In this document: one piece after another, positions 1-6,871 of the stretch
Layout of the letters: every line of letters begins with the position of its first letter
Numbering within the stretch: position 1 is the first letter of the stretch
DNA from: Phycisphaerae bacterium
GTDB taxonomy: Bacteria; Planctomycetota; Phycisphaerae; SM23-33
NCBI GenBank assembly: GCA_009783465.1
Contig: WRDM01000025.1
Coordinates: forward strand, 1 to 39,008
Reading direction: 5' to 3'
DNA length: 39,008 nucleotides
Made by a program: the position numbers and the translations under genes
The notes under the pieces: model-generated
Databases searched by the model: none
What the model was told of the DNA's origin: nothing
What the model saw: only the letters and a program-made list of their open reading frames with translations

Positions 1-37
1 CCACTAGTGGTCCGTCAATCGTGAACGGATGGATTGG

Positions 38-99
38 CCACGGGCTTGGCCTCTTTGCGCTGTTGGGATTCCAACAGCGCAAAGAGGCCAAGCCCGTGG
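38..99. repeat. Perfect 29-bp hairpin (family I)
   Basis: Positions 38-66 and 71-99 are perfect reverse complements around a 4-nt loop. The stem carries the string GGCTTGGCCTCTTTGCGCTG, which recurs almost unchanged in the hairpin at 37882-37971, so this is a dispersed family. It lies upstream of iscA and could end transcription arriving from the left, but there is no T-run. The palindrome CCACTAGTGG occurs at 1-10 and again at 137-146, bracketing the region. No gene is visible in 1-188. Confidence 0.85.
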
Positions 100-188
100 A
101 AACGGTTCCACGAACCCATCAAACACGGCGGATGGTCCACTAGTGGCTTTGCATGATTGATAGCTTGTCGTTTGGATTGGAGTAAACC

Positions 189-515
189 ATGGTAAGTTTA
201 ACCGAACGTGCCGCGGCGAAGATTCGCGAGGTATTTGCGAAGAACGGGATGCCCGAGGGGTCGTGTTTGCGCGTGGGCATCAAGGGCGGCGGGTGCAGCG
301 GGTTCAGCTATACGCTGGATGTGGCCGCCACGCCTGATGAGATGGATGAAGTGTTCGAGACCAACGGCGTGCGCGTGATCTGCGACCTCAAGAGTTTGCT
401 GTATCTCGACGGCTCCGAGGTCGACTTCAGCGACGATCTGCTCAAGGGCGGCTTCGTGTTCAACAACCCAAACGCCAAGCGCAGCTGCGGCTGCGGGACG
501 AGTTTTTCGGCGTGA
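189..515 (+). CDS. iscA: A-type Fe-S cluster carrier IscA/ErpA (HesB family)
   Basis: A 108-residue A-type carrier that receives or delivers iron-sulfur clusters in the cytoplasm. The three invariant cysteines are visible: Cys36 in GGGCSG, and Cys100 and Cys102 in the C-terminal SCGCG motif. The length is typical for the family. GGAG at 179-182 lies 6 nt before the ATG. It heads a same-strand run with hscB, hscA and a 2Fe-2S ferredoxin, the isc operon order, so IscA is preferred over ErpA or SufA, although these cannot be separated reliably by sequence alone. A composite repeat begins 7 nt after its stop codon. Confidence 0.93.
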   Translation: MVSLTERAAAKIREVFAKNGMPEGSCLRVGIKGGGCSGFSYTLDVAATPDEMDEVFETNGVRVICDLKSLLYLDGSEVDFSDDLLKGGFVFNNPNAKRSCGCGTSFSA

Positions 516-522
516 ACAGACA

Positions 523-680
523 AGCCAATAGCCAATAGCCAATAGTCAAGAGGTAAGGAAGATCGGTGTGCGAAAAAGGCAGTAAACGCGGGGCTGAACA
601 AGGTATGGCCAGGAATTTGAATCGTGTGAATGGTGGCAAACTTCGCCGTACCTATTGGCTACTGGCTATTGGCTACTGGC
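523..680. repeat. Composite inverted repeat with heptamer arms (family A, copy 1)
   Basis: The left arm (523-545) is three tandem AGCCAAT heptamers. The right arm (652-680) is four CTATTGG/CTACTGG heptamers, the reverse complement of the same unit. Left-arm TAG codons fall at 529, 536 and 543, one in each plus-strand frame. Right-arm CTA triplets at 652, 659 and 666 put TAG in every minus-strand frame. A core of about 105 nt lies between, bounded by GGTA and GTACC. The element fills nearly the whole iscA-hscB gap. Related copies are at 11241-11402 and 34361-34517. Confidence 0.85.
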
Positions 681-696
681 TTTTTGAGGAATGAAT

Positions 697-1338
697 ATGC
701 CCGACAACCAAACGTTCCCCGCCAAATGTGGCCAGTGTGCCAAGCTGATGTCCACGCCGGTGGTGTGCGATTTTTGCCACAGTTTGCAGAGTTTGCCGAA
801 CGCGGCGGATCATTTTACGTTGCTGGGCTTGCCGCGGGAGTTCGACATCGACGAAGCCGTGCTTCGCGAAAAATTTTTCACGCTGAACCGCCACGCGCAT
901 CCTGATTTTCACGGGCAGGAGAGCGGCGAGGTGCAGGAGCTGTCGTTGCGGCTCAGCTCGCAGATTAACGACGCCTATCGTGCACTGCGGGATCCGTTCA
1001 CGCGGGCGGCCCACCTGTTGGCGTTGCTTGGCGGCAAGCCGTCGGCGGTGGACAAGTCCGTGCCCGCCGGTTTTCTGGGCACGATGATGATGCTCCAGGA
1101 GGAATTGTCCGATGCCCACGCTGGCGGCGACCAGGCCGAACTTGCCCGCCTCCGCGACGTGCTGCAAACTCAGCATGCCGGGCTGATGAACCGCATCGGG
1201 CAACTGTTCGCCGATCATCAGAACGCCGTCGCCTGCCACGCCGTCGCGACGCACATATTGGACGAACTCCGCAAACAGTTGAACGCGGTGAGTTACGTGA
1301 AGAAACTGTTGACGCAAGCAGCAGCCACAAGCCACTAG
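697..1338 (+). CDS. hscB: Fe-S co-chaperone HscB with N-terminal tetracysteine motif
   Basis: A J-domain co-chaperone (213 aa) that brings cluster-loaded IscU to HscA and stimulates its ATPase. The J-domain HPD motif is at residues 68-70, followed by the helical C-terminal region typical of HscB (about 110-205). The N-terminus has two CxxC pairs (Cys11/14 and Cys24/27), a putative zinc knuckle better known from animal HSC20 than from E. coli HscB. Two ATGs are possible, 691 and 697. GAGGA at 686-690 abuts the first but is 6 nt from the second, so 697 is chosen. The last codons (A-T-S-H) and the TAG stop are supplied by the left arm of the repeat at 1323-1480. Confidence 0.92.
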   Translation: MPDNQTFPAKCGQCAKLMSTPVVCDFCHSLQSLPNAADHFTLLGLPREFDIDEAVLREKFFTLNRHAHPDFHGQESGEVQELSLRLSSQINDAYRALRDPFTRAAHLLALLGGKPSAVDKSVPAGFLGTMMMLQEELSDAHAGGDQAELARLRDVLQTQHAGLMNRIGQLFADHQNAVACHAVATHILDELRKQLNAVSYVKKLLTQAAATSH

Positions 1339-1480
1339 CCACAAGCCACGAGGAACGTCGAGGGCGAAATGAAACGAATAGATTGGAGTGGAGTAAAATC
1401 ATGCCAATTCGAATGACAATTCGTTCGATTTGCGGCCAATGCATCCATACCTTGTGGCTAGTGGCTAGTGGCTTGTGGCT
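1323..1480. repeat. Composite inverted repeat with heptamer arms (family A', copy 1)
   Basis: The left arm 1323-1350 is four heptamers of the form AGCCACA/AGCCACT. The right arm 1454-1480 is four units of GTGGCTA/GTGGCTT. The left arm begins inside hscB and provides its stop codon. The right arm ends 20 nt before the hscA start. The unit differs from family A (AGCCAAT), yet the core shares CGAGGGCGAAATG and a terminal CCATACC with family A copies, so arms and core seem to vary independently. A single left arm of the same type occurs at 38887-38909, just after thiG. Confidence 0.82.
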
Positions 1481-1501
1481 CGTCGCTTCGACGGGGGTGT
1501 C

Positions 1502-3406
1502 ATGGACGTAATCCTCGGAATCGACCTGGGCACGACCAACTCGCTGGCGGCGTATATGACGGCCGGGGGGCCTGTGATGGTGCGGGATGGTGGCGGGAGC
1601 GGGTTGGTGCCCAGTGTGATCGCGTTTGCGCCGGATGGTGGCGTGACGGTCGGGTCGCTCGCGCGGGCGCAGGCGGTCGCCAATCCGTTGGCCACCGTGT
1701 ACTCCGTCAAGCGGTTGATGGGCAAGGGCATCGACGACGTGCGGGAGGATATGAAGTTTCTTCCGTACGGTGTGCAGGCGGGGACGAACGACACCGTTAC
1801 GGTCGACGTCAACGGCAGGCGGCTGTCGCCGCAGGAACTCTCGGCCATTATTTTGCGCGAGGTGAAGGCGCGGGCGGAGGCGGCGTTGGGGCAGGCGATC
1901 ACGCAGGCGGTGGTCACGGTGCCGGCGTATTTCGACGACGCGCAGCGGCAGGCGACGCGCGACGCGGGGCGAATCGCGGGCCTGGAAGTCAAACGCATCG
2001 TTAACGAGCCGACGGCGGCGGCCTTGGCGTACGGCCTGGATCGCACCGAGGACGCGACGATCGCCGTCTACGATTTCGGCGGCGGCACGTTCGACATTTC
2101 CATCCTCCGCGTGTCGGGGGGCGTCTTCCAGGTGCTCTCCACCGACGGCGACACGCGCCTGGGCGGCGACGATCTGGACATGGAACTCATCGACCTGATC
2201 ACCGGCGAAATCGTCGCGCAGTTTTTCCCCGGGCAAAAGGCCGAGCATCTCGCGACGCTGCCTGCGAGCCTGCCGTCGGCGGAGCGGGTGGCTGAGGAAC
2301 TGGCGTTTGTGCGATCGTTCTTTCCGCCGGCGACGCGGCAGGCGCTGCGGAATTTCGCGGAAAACACGAAGATTCGCCTCTCCGCCGAGCCGACCGCCAC
2401 GGTGCAGATCGACCTCGGCGGCGGCAGGCACTACAGCCGCACGATCACGCGGGAGGAGTTCGCCCGCCTGGCCAGGCGGTGGGTGGATCACACGATCGAC
2501 CACTGCCGGGCGGCGTTGCGTGAGGCGGGGCTGTCGGCGAGACAGATCGACCAGGTGGTGATGGTCGGCGGCTCGACGCGTGTGCCGGCGGTGCACGCCG
2601 CCGTGCGGGAGTTCTTCCAGCGCGAGCCCTACACGGCCATCGATCCCGATGAAGTGGTCGCGCTCGGGGCGGCGGTGCAGGCGGGCATCTTGATGGGCCT
2701 GCGTCGCGACACGCTGTTGCTGGACGTGGTTCCGTTGTCGCTGGGCATCGAGACGCTCGGCGGCGCGATGGGCAAACTCATCATGCGCAACAGCACCGTG
2801 CCCTGTCAGGCCAGCGAAACCTTCAGCACGCACCTCGACGGCCAAACGGCCGTGGAAATCCACGTGCTCCAGGGCGAGCGTGAACTCGCCCGCGACTGCC
2901 GCAGCCTCGGGCGATTTCAACTCCGCGGCATTGCGCCCATGCCCGCCGGCATGCCGCGAATCGCCGTGACGTTTCTCATCGACGCCAACGGCATATTGAA
3001 TGTCTCCGCGCGCGAACTGCGGAGCGGCAAACAGGCGGCTGTGCAGATCACGCCCAGCCACGGCCTGGCGAAGGAGGACGTCGATCGCATGGTGAAGGCC
3101 AGCTATCAACACGCCCGCGAGGATTTGCAGGAGCATCGGCTGATCGACCTGCGGAACGAAGCCACGCGCGTGCTGACGGCCATCGACAAGGCCGTCGCGT
3201 CCGTGGGAGGCGTGCTGACGCCCGAGCAGCGCCAACAGCTCGCCGCTGCCGTCGCCGACCTGCGGGCTACAATGGAAGGCCAGGACCCCGAAGCGCTATA
3301 CGAAGCCATGACCGCCGCCAACGCCGCCGCCAGCCCGCTCACGCAAGCCCAGATGGACGACGTCCTCCGCCAAACGGCGGTGGGGCGGCGGGTGGAGGAG
3401 TTTTGA
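1502..3406 (+). CDS. hscA: Hsp70 chaperone HscA (DnaK family) of Fe-S assembly
   Basis: An Hsp70 ATPase of 634 aa. The N-terminal phosphate loop IDLGTTNS, the central [11 protein letters not shown] motif and the [12 protein letters not shown] motif of the nucleotide-binding domain are present, followed by a substrate-binding domain starting near residue 385. Its place directly after hscB and before an isc-type ferredoxin argues for HscA, which refolds or remodels IscU, rather than general DnaK. The ATG at 1502 is preferred because GGGGGTG lies just upstream and the [10 protein letters not shown] core begins a few residues in. An upstream in-frame GTG at 1475 falls inside the repeat arm. Moderate doubt remains whether the protein is a specialised HscA or a second DnaK. 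Confidence 0.9.
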   Translation: MDVILGIDLGTTNSLAAYMTAGGPVMVRDGGGSGLVPSVIAFAPDGGVTVGSLARAQAVANPLATVYSVKRLMGKGIDDVREDMKFLPYGVQAGTNDTVTVDVNGRRLSPQELSAIILREVKARAEAALGQAITQAVVTVPAYFDDAQRQATRDAGRIAGLEVKRIVNEPTAAALAYGLDRTEDATIAVYDFGGGTFDISILRVSGGVFQVLSTDGDTRLGGDDLDMELIDLITGEIVAQFFPGQKAEHLATLPASLPSAERVAEELAFVRSFFPPATRQALRNFAENTKIRLSAEPTATVQIDLGGGRHYSRTITREEFARLARRWVDHTIDHCRAALREAGLSARQIDQVVMVGGSTRVPAVHAAVREFFQREPYTAIDPDEVVALGAAVQAGILMGLRRDTLLLDVVPLSLGIETLGGAMGKLIMRNSTVPCQASETFSTHLDGQTAVEIHVLQGERELARDCRSLGRFQLRGIAPMPAGMPRIAVTFLIDANGILNVSARELRSGKQAAVQITPSHGLAKEDVDRMVKASYQHAREDLQEHRLIDLRNEATRVLTAIDKAVASVGGVLTPEQRQQLAAAVADLRATMEGQDPEALYEAMTAANAAASPLTQAQMDDVLRQTAVGRRVEEF

Positions 3407-3435
3407 AAGACGTGCCGGGCGGAACGGTGTTTTTT

Positions 3436-3560
3436 ACCACAGAGACACAGAGGACACAGAGATAGGTTATTGGTGTTCGATGGATCTTTCGTGCCGGCGC
3501 TTCCACGCGAGACGGGGAGGCCAGCGTTCGCTGTTCAACGTCCTGAAAAACGAGATCGTC
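3436..3560. repeat. Half of a CACAGAG-type repeat (family E, single arm plus core)
   Basis: Positions 3436-3463 read as ACCACAGAG followed by two further CACAGAG units, the left arm of the element found complete at 23326-23564. The following sequence (about 3500-3555) resembles the core of that element, including CGCGAGACGGGGAGGC. The right arm is absent before the ferredoxin start, so this looks like a truncated copy. It fills the hscA-fdx gap. Confidence 0.65.
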
Positions 3561-3571
3561 TGGAGAAACAA

Positions 3572-3928
3572 GTGCCCAAACACACAATCACCTTCCTCCC
3601 CGCCAACGTGACGGTCGACGTGGACCCCGCGCGCTACCCCTACGGCAGCCATGGCCGTCCTGGCAGCGTGCTGGATATCGCGTTGACGCACGGCGTGTCG
3701 ATCGAGCACGCGTGCGGCGGCGTGGGGGTGTGCGCGACGTGCCACATCATCGTCGAGAGCGGCATGGAGAATCTGTCCGAGCCGACCGACGACGAACTCG
3801 ACCGCGTGGACTATGCTCCCAACGCCACGCCGCGCAGCCGCCTGGCCTGCCTGGCCGTCGTCCGCGGCGACGTCACCGTCCGCATCCCACACTGGAACCG
3901 CAACATCCCCGCCGGCGGCGCGCCGTGA
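3572..3928 (+). CDS. fdx: ISC-type 2Fe-2S ferredoxin
   Basis: An adrenodoxin-like 2Fe-2S ferredoxin of 118 aa that probably supplies electrons for cluster assembly. The ligand pattern is C-x5-C-x2-C plus a distal cysteine: Cys48, Cys54, Cys57 (ACGGVGVCATC) and Cys93 (RLACLA). The GTG at 3572 is chosen because GGAG sits at 3562-3565 and the beta-grasp fold starts directly after it. The in-frame extension back to 3470 is repeat-derived. It closes the iscA-hscB-hscA-fdx run. Confidence 0.92.
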   Translation: MPKHTITFLPANVTVDVDPARYPYGSHGRPGSVLDIALTHGVSIEHACGGVGVCATCHIIVESGMENLSEPTDDELDRVDYAPNATPRSRLACLAVVRGDVTVRIPHWNRNIPAGGAP

Positions 3929-3982
3929 ATCGGCCAACACGCGTGACGTGCGCCCAACAAACGAAAACTTTTCGCGCGGGCC

Positions 3983-4012
3983 TTGACAGTCCGACGCCGC
4001 GCGACGTATAGT
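3983..4012 (+). promoter_or_regulatory. Sigma-70-type promoter of the tRNA-manA unit
   Basis: TTGACA at 3983-3988 and TATAGT at 4007-4012 with an 18-nt spacer, about 11 nt before the 5' end of the tRNA. This is the strongest housekeeping-type promoter seen in the window. No terminator separates the tRNA from manA, so it probably drives both. Confidence 0.85.
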
Positions 4013-4023
4013 GCACCGTTCAT

Positions 4024-4097
4024 GGGCCGTTAGCTCAGTTGGCTAGAGCGCCTGCTCGACACGCAGGAGGTCAGTAGTTCAAGTCTACTACGGCCCA
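4024..4097 (+). tRNA. tRNA-Val (anticodon GAC)
   Basis: A full cloverleaf folds. The acceptor stem is 7 bp (GGGCCGT/ACGGCCC), the D stem GCTC/GAGC, the anticodon stem CCTGC/GCAGG and the T stem AGTAG/CTACT with loop TTCAAGT, and the discriminator is A4097. CCA is not encoded. The seven-base anticodon loop 4056-4062 is TCGACAC, giving anticodon GAC (4058-4060) for valine. Position 33 (4057) is then C instead of the nearly universal U. Confidence 0.9.
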
Positions 4098-4104
4098 TTT
4101 CACT

Positions 4105-5067
4105 ATGAATCCAAACGCATATCCGTTTATTTTCACGCCGATCTACAAAGACAAAATCTGGGGCGGGCGGAACCTGGCGAGGCTGTATGGCCGGTCGCTG
4201 CCGGTGGGGAAGAACATCGGCGAGAGTTGGGAGTTGGCCGACCTTGCCGAGGGCGTCAGCGTGTTGCGCAACGGGCCCGCGGCGGGGCGGTCGTTGACGG
4301 AACTGACGCGCGAACTCGGGCGGGATCTGCTGGGCGACGCCAAGCCGATGCCCGACGGCCGATTTCCGCTGCTGCTGAAACTCCTCGACGCCGAGGACAT
4401 TCTCTCACTTCAGGTGCATCCCGACGAACAGGCCGTCGCGGAGATCGGCCCCCCGGCGGCCCTGAAAACCGAGTGCTGGTACATTCTCGAAAGCCGGCAG
4501 GGGTTTGTTTATAAGGGCGTCAAGCCGGGCGTGACGGCGGAGGCGTTCCAGGGGGCCATCGAACGCGACGACCCCGCCGCGCTGTGCACGCGGTTCGACG
4601 TGGCGGGGGGCGACTTCCACTTTCTTCCCGCCGGCACGGTGCATGCGCTCGGCAGCGGCGTGGTGGTGGCCGAGGTGCAGACGCCCTCCGACACGACCTA
4701 CCGCGTGAGCGACTGGGGCCGGGGACGCGAGGTGCACGTGGCCATGTCGATGCGGTGCATTCGCTTCGACCTGCGTGACGGGCGTCCGCCCGGTGGAGAC
4801 GGCGACGTGCTGCTGACGACACCGTATTTCAGCGTCGCGCGACGGACGGTGGAGGCGAACACGCCGCTGCCGCTGCCCGCGGGCCGATGCCGCGCGATCA
4901 TGATCACCGCCGCCGCGGCGCCCGTGACCCTTTCCCACGCCGGCGGTGTCGAACCCACCGTGCAGGCCCGCAACGGCGACACGATCCTCCTGCCTGCCTG
5001 CCTGACGAATCCGCGCATCGCCTGCGCGGGCCGGGCGGAATTCCTGGACGTGACGCTGCCGGAGTAA
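4105..5067 (+). CDS. manA: Mannose-6-phosphate isomerase, class I
   Basis: A zinc enzyme (320 aa) that interconverts mannose-6-phosphate and fructose-6-phosphate. The cupin metal ligands are visible in LQVHPDE (residues about 97-103), the glutamate of KTECWYI (about 121) and the histidine of GTVHALG (about 178). The N-terminal PIYKDKIWGG is characteristic of the short bacterial class. The ATG lies only 7 nt after the tRNA-Val 3' end with no Shine-Dalgarno sequence, so the message is probably cut from the tRNA and translated almost leaderless. It converges with the GH10-like gene, leaving a 19-nt gap without an obvious terminator. Confidence 0.9.
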   Translation: MNPNAYPFIFTPIYKDKIWGGRNLARLYGRSLPVGKNIGESWELADLAEGVSVLRNGPAAGRSLTELTRELGRDLLGDAKPMPDGRFPLLLKLLDAEDILSLQVHPDEQAVAEIGPPAALKTECWYILESRQGFVYKGVKPGVTAEAFQGAIERDDPAALCTRFDVAGGDFHFLPAGTVHALGSGVVVAEVQTPSDTTYRVSDWGRGREVHVAMSMRCIRFDLRDGRPPGGDGDVLLTTPYFSVARRTVEANTPLPLPAGRCRAIMITAAAAPVTLSHAGGVEPTVQARNGDTILLPACLTNPRIACAGRAEFLDVTLPE

Positions 5068-5086
5068 GCGGACAGGGCTTTGCGGC

Positions 5087-6586
5087 TTACGTCCGCCGCA
5101 TCAGGCTGCCGCGGAAATTTTTCAGTTCGCGATAGGCGAGTTTGGCGTCGAGGGTGTCGCGGCAGAGGCCGCCGTGCGGGATGTAATGGCCGTCGGTATC
5201 GGCCAGGTCGCGCCACGTCACCGATTCCACGTACGGCTTGGATAGCGCGATGCGGTAGAACGCCTGAAGCCACTCGGCCTGCAATCGCTGATTCCACGGC
5301 TGATGCCATTGTCCCGCCTTGGCGACGGACAGTTGTCCGCCCCAGGCGTCGCGGGCGTTGGAGGCCATGTCGCCGGGCACCTGGCAGGCGCTGATGTGCA
5401 GCGGCTTGCCCAGCGCGACGAATTCGTCCATCACCGCGGAAATTTGCAGCAGGTCGCGAACGTAGTAGCCGTCCACCGGCACGCCCATGTACATCTGGAT
5501 GCCGAACGAATCGAACCGGATGCCGCTCTGAACGGCCATGTCCGCGTACATCAGCGGCGGAATGGTTTTCTGGTTTCGGCTGTAATATTCGCCCCAGGGC
5601 ATGGCCAGGTCGACGACGACCTGGCTTCGCGGCGACAATTTTTTGACGAGGAAGCAACTCATCCGAGTCAGTTCCATGACCTGTTCGAAGGTCAGATTGA
5701 ACCCGTTGTACGCGTTCAGGCCGCTGACGACGTTCCAGACGCGCACCTGTTTTTCGTAGCGTTTGACGATGCGTTGAATGTGTTCGTAGATCAGGTCGCG
5801 GAGCGTTTCGTAATCGTTTTCCCAGAGGAAGAGCCACTGCGGCAGATAGGCCGGCTCGAACGACAGCAGGGGCCCCGCGTGAACCGCCCGCCGCGACCGG
5901 GCCGCCCAGGCGACCCAGTTGTCGATCTGTGCGTACTGGAGGTCGCGTTCCCTGGGCTCGATGTGCTTCCAGGGCAGCGGCACGGAGATGAACTCGAACG
6001 TGTCGCGCAGGATGTCCTGATAGCCGGGGGCGGTGGAGTGCAGGTCGACGACGCAGCCGAGTCCCAGCCTCGGGGCGGCCGCGCCGACGGCGCGTTTTCG
6101 CCCGAGGAAAATTTCCGCGTGGAAGAGGGCCATCTTTTCGCCCAGCGTGACGCCCTCGGCCAGGGCGCGGTCGGCCAACAGCGAGGCGGCTTCGCCTCCG
6201 GGCGCGTGGAGGGACTCGACGAACCGATGGTTGATGCGGTCGAATTCGGCGCAGATGGCGGCGGCGTCGGGGAAGTCGAACAGGCCCCATTCTTCGATTT
6301 TCTGCGCGATGCGCATCATCTGCCCGCGGGCCAGCTCGACGTTGAGGATGTAGGGTTCGTTGCGTTCGCACAGGCGGGTGGTGGGCAGCATGAAGGTGCC
6401 CGAAGCCGTCTCCCACAGCAGCGACAGCCCGCACGCCCCGGCCACGCGTTTGGCGCAGGTGATCAGCCCGGCGGCGAAGGTCAGGTCGGCGCGAACGGGA
6501 ATCGCGTCCTGTCCGAACACGTACGCGCCGGCAAGATCAACTTCCTGGGCCTTTCGCCCTTGTTTGTACACGTCAAATCGCAGCAT
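5087..6586 (-). CDS. GH10-fold protein lacking both catalytic glutamates
   Basis: The C-terminal 300 residues follow the glycoside hydrolase family 10 (xylanase) TIM barrel: FEFISVPLPWKHIEP (197-211), then WNVVSG at 284-289, FDSFGIQMY near 358-366, and the final WRDLAD plus AKLAYREL. In active GH10 enzymes the acid/base motif is WDVVNE and the nucleophile motif is TEL. Here the corresponding residues are Gly289 and Ala400 (HISACQV), so neither catalytic acid is present. A roughly 190-residue N-terminal region has no family I recognise. No signal peptide is seen, so it is probably cytoplasmic. It may be a carbohydrate-binding pseudoenzyme; the fold is fairly secure, the role is not. Confidence 0.72.
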   Translation of the reverse strand: MLRFDVYKQGRKAQEVDLAGAYVFGQDAIPVRADLTFAAGLITCAKRVAGACGLSLLWETASGTFMLPTTRLCERNEPYILNVELARGQMMRIAQKIEEWGLFDFPDAAAICAEFDRINHRFVESLHAPGGEAASLLADRALAEGVTLGEKMALFHAEIFLGRKRAVGAAAPRLGLGCVVDLHSTAPGYQDILRDTFEFISVPLPWKHIEPRERDLQYAQIDNWVAWAARSRRAVHAGPLLSFEPAYLPQWLFLWENDYETLRDLIYEHIQRIVKRYEKQVRVWNVVSGLNAYNGFNLTFEQVMELTRMSCFLVKKLSPRSQVVVDLAMPWGEYYSRNQKTIPPLMYADMAVQSGIRFDSFGIQMYMGVPVDGYYVRDLLQISAVMDEFVALGKPLHISACQVPGDMASNARDAWGGQLSVAKAGQWHQPWNQRLQAEWLQAFYRIALSKPYVESVTWRDLADTDGHYIPHGGLCRDTLDAKLAYRELKNFRGSLMRRT

Positions 6587-6689
6587 GGAGATACTACGGT
6601 AAACGCACCAGTCCGCCCGGTATGGCGGAGTCCTGTATTATAATGAAGCGGCGTCGTAAGGCAACAGGGGGAAAAAGAAGCCGGTGTTG

Positions 6690-6855
6690 GTTTTTCGTTT
6701 GCTCGACGGTGAAGTCGTGTCGTGGAGACCAGAGAACGTTTTTCGTTAACTCGTTAACTCGTGCCTTCGTACACGAATTAACGATTTAACGAGTTAACCA
6801 GTTAACGAGTTAACGAAAGTATTCCCTCGAACAAACGGTACGTTTCCACCAACAC
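6690..6855. repeat. Composite repeat with GTTAACTC octamer arms (family C, copy 1)
   Basis: At 6744-6762 the octamer GTTAACTC is repeated, and at 6788-6815 its reverse complement (GAGTTAAC with variants) is repeated, separated by about 25 nt. Flanking sequence (TTCGTTTGCTCGACGGTGAA on the left, TCCCTCGAACAAACGG on the right) recurs around the copies at 27352-27495 and 31205-31312. GTTAAC is itself a palindrome, so TAA appears on both strands. It fills the 285-nt gap between two minus-strand genes; no coding sequence or clear promoter is seen in the rest of the gap. Confidence 0.75.
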
Positions 6856-6871
6856 ACCGCAAACCCCCGGA

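Noticed and set aside
998-3235. Long minus-strand open frame opposite hscB/hscA
   Set aside because: It is a GC-rich shadow of hscA: low-complexity Arg/His-rich translation with no family resemblance, opposite a clear Hsp70.
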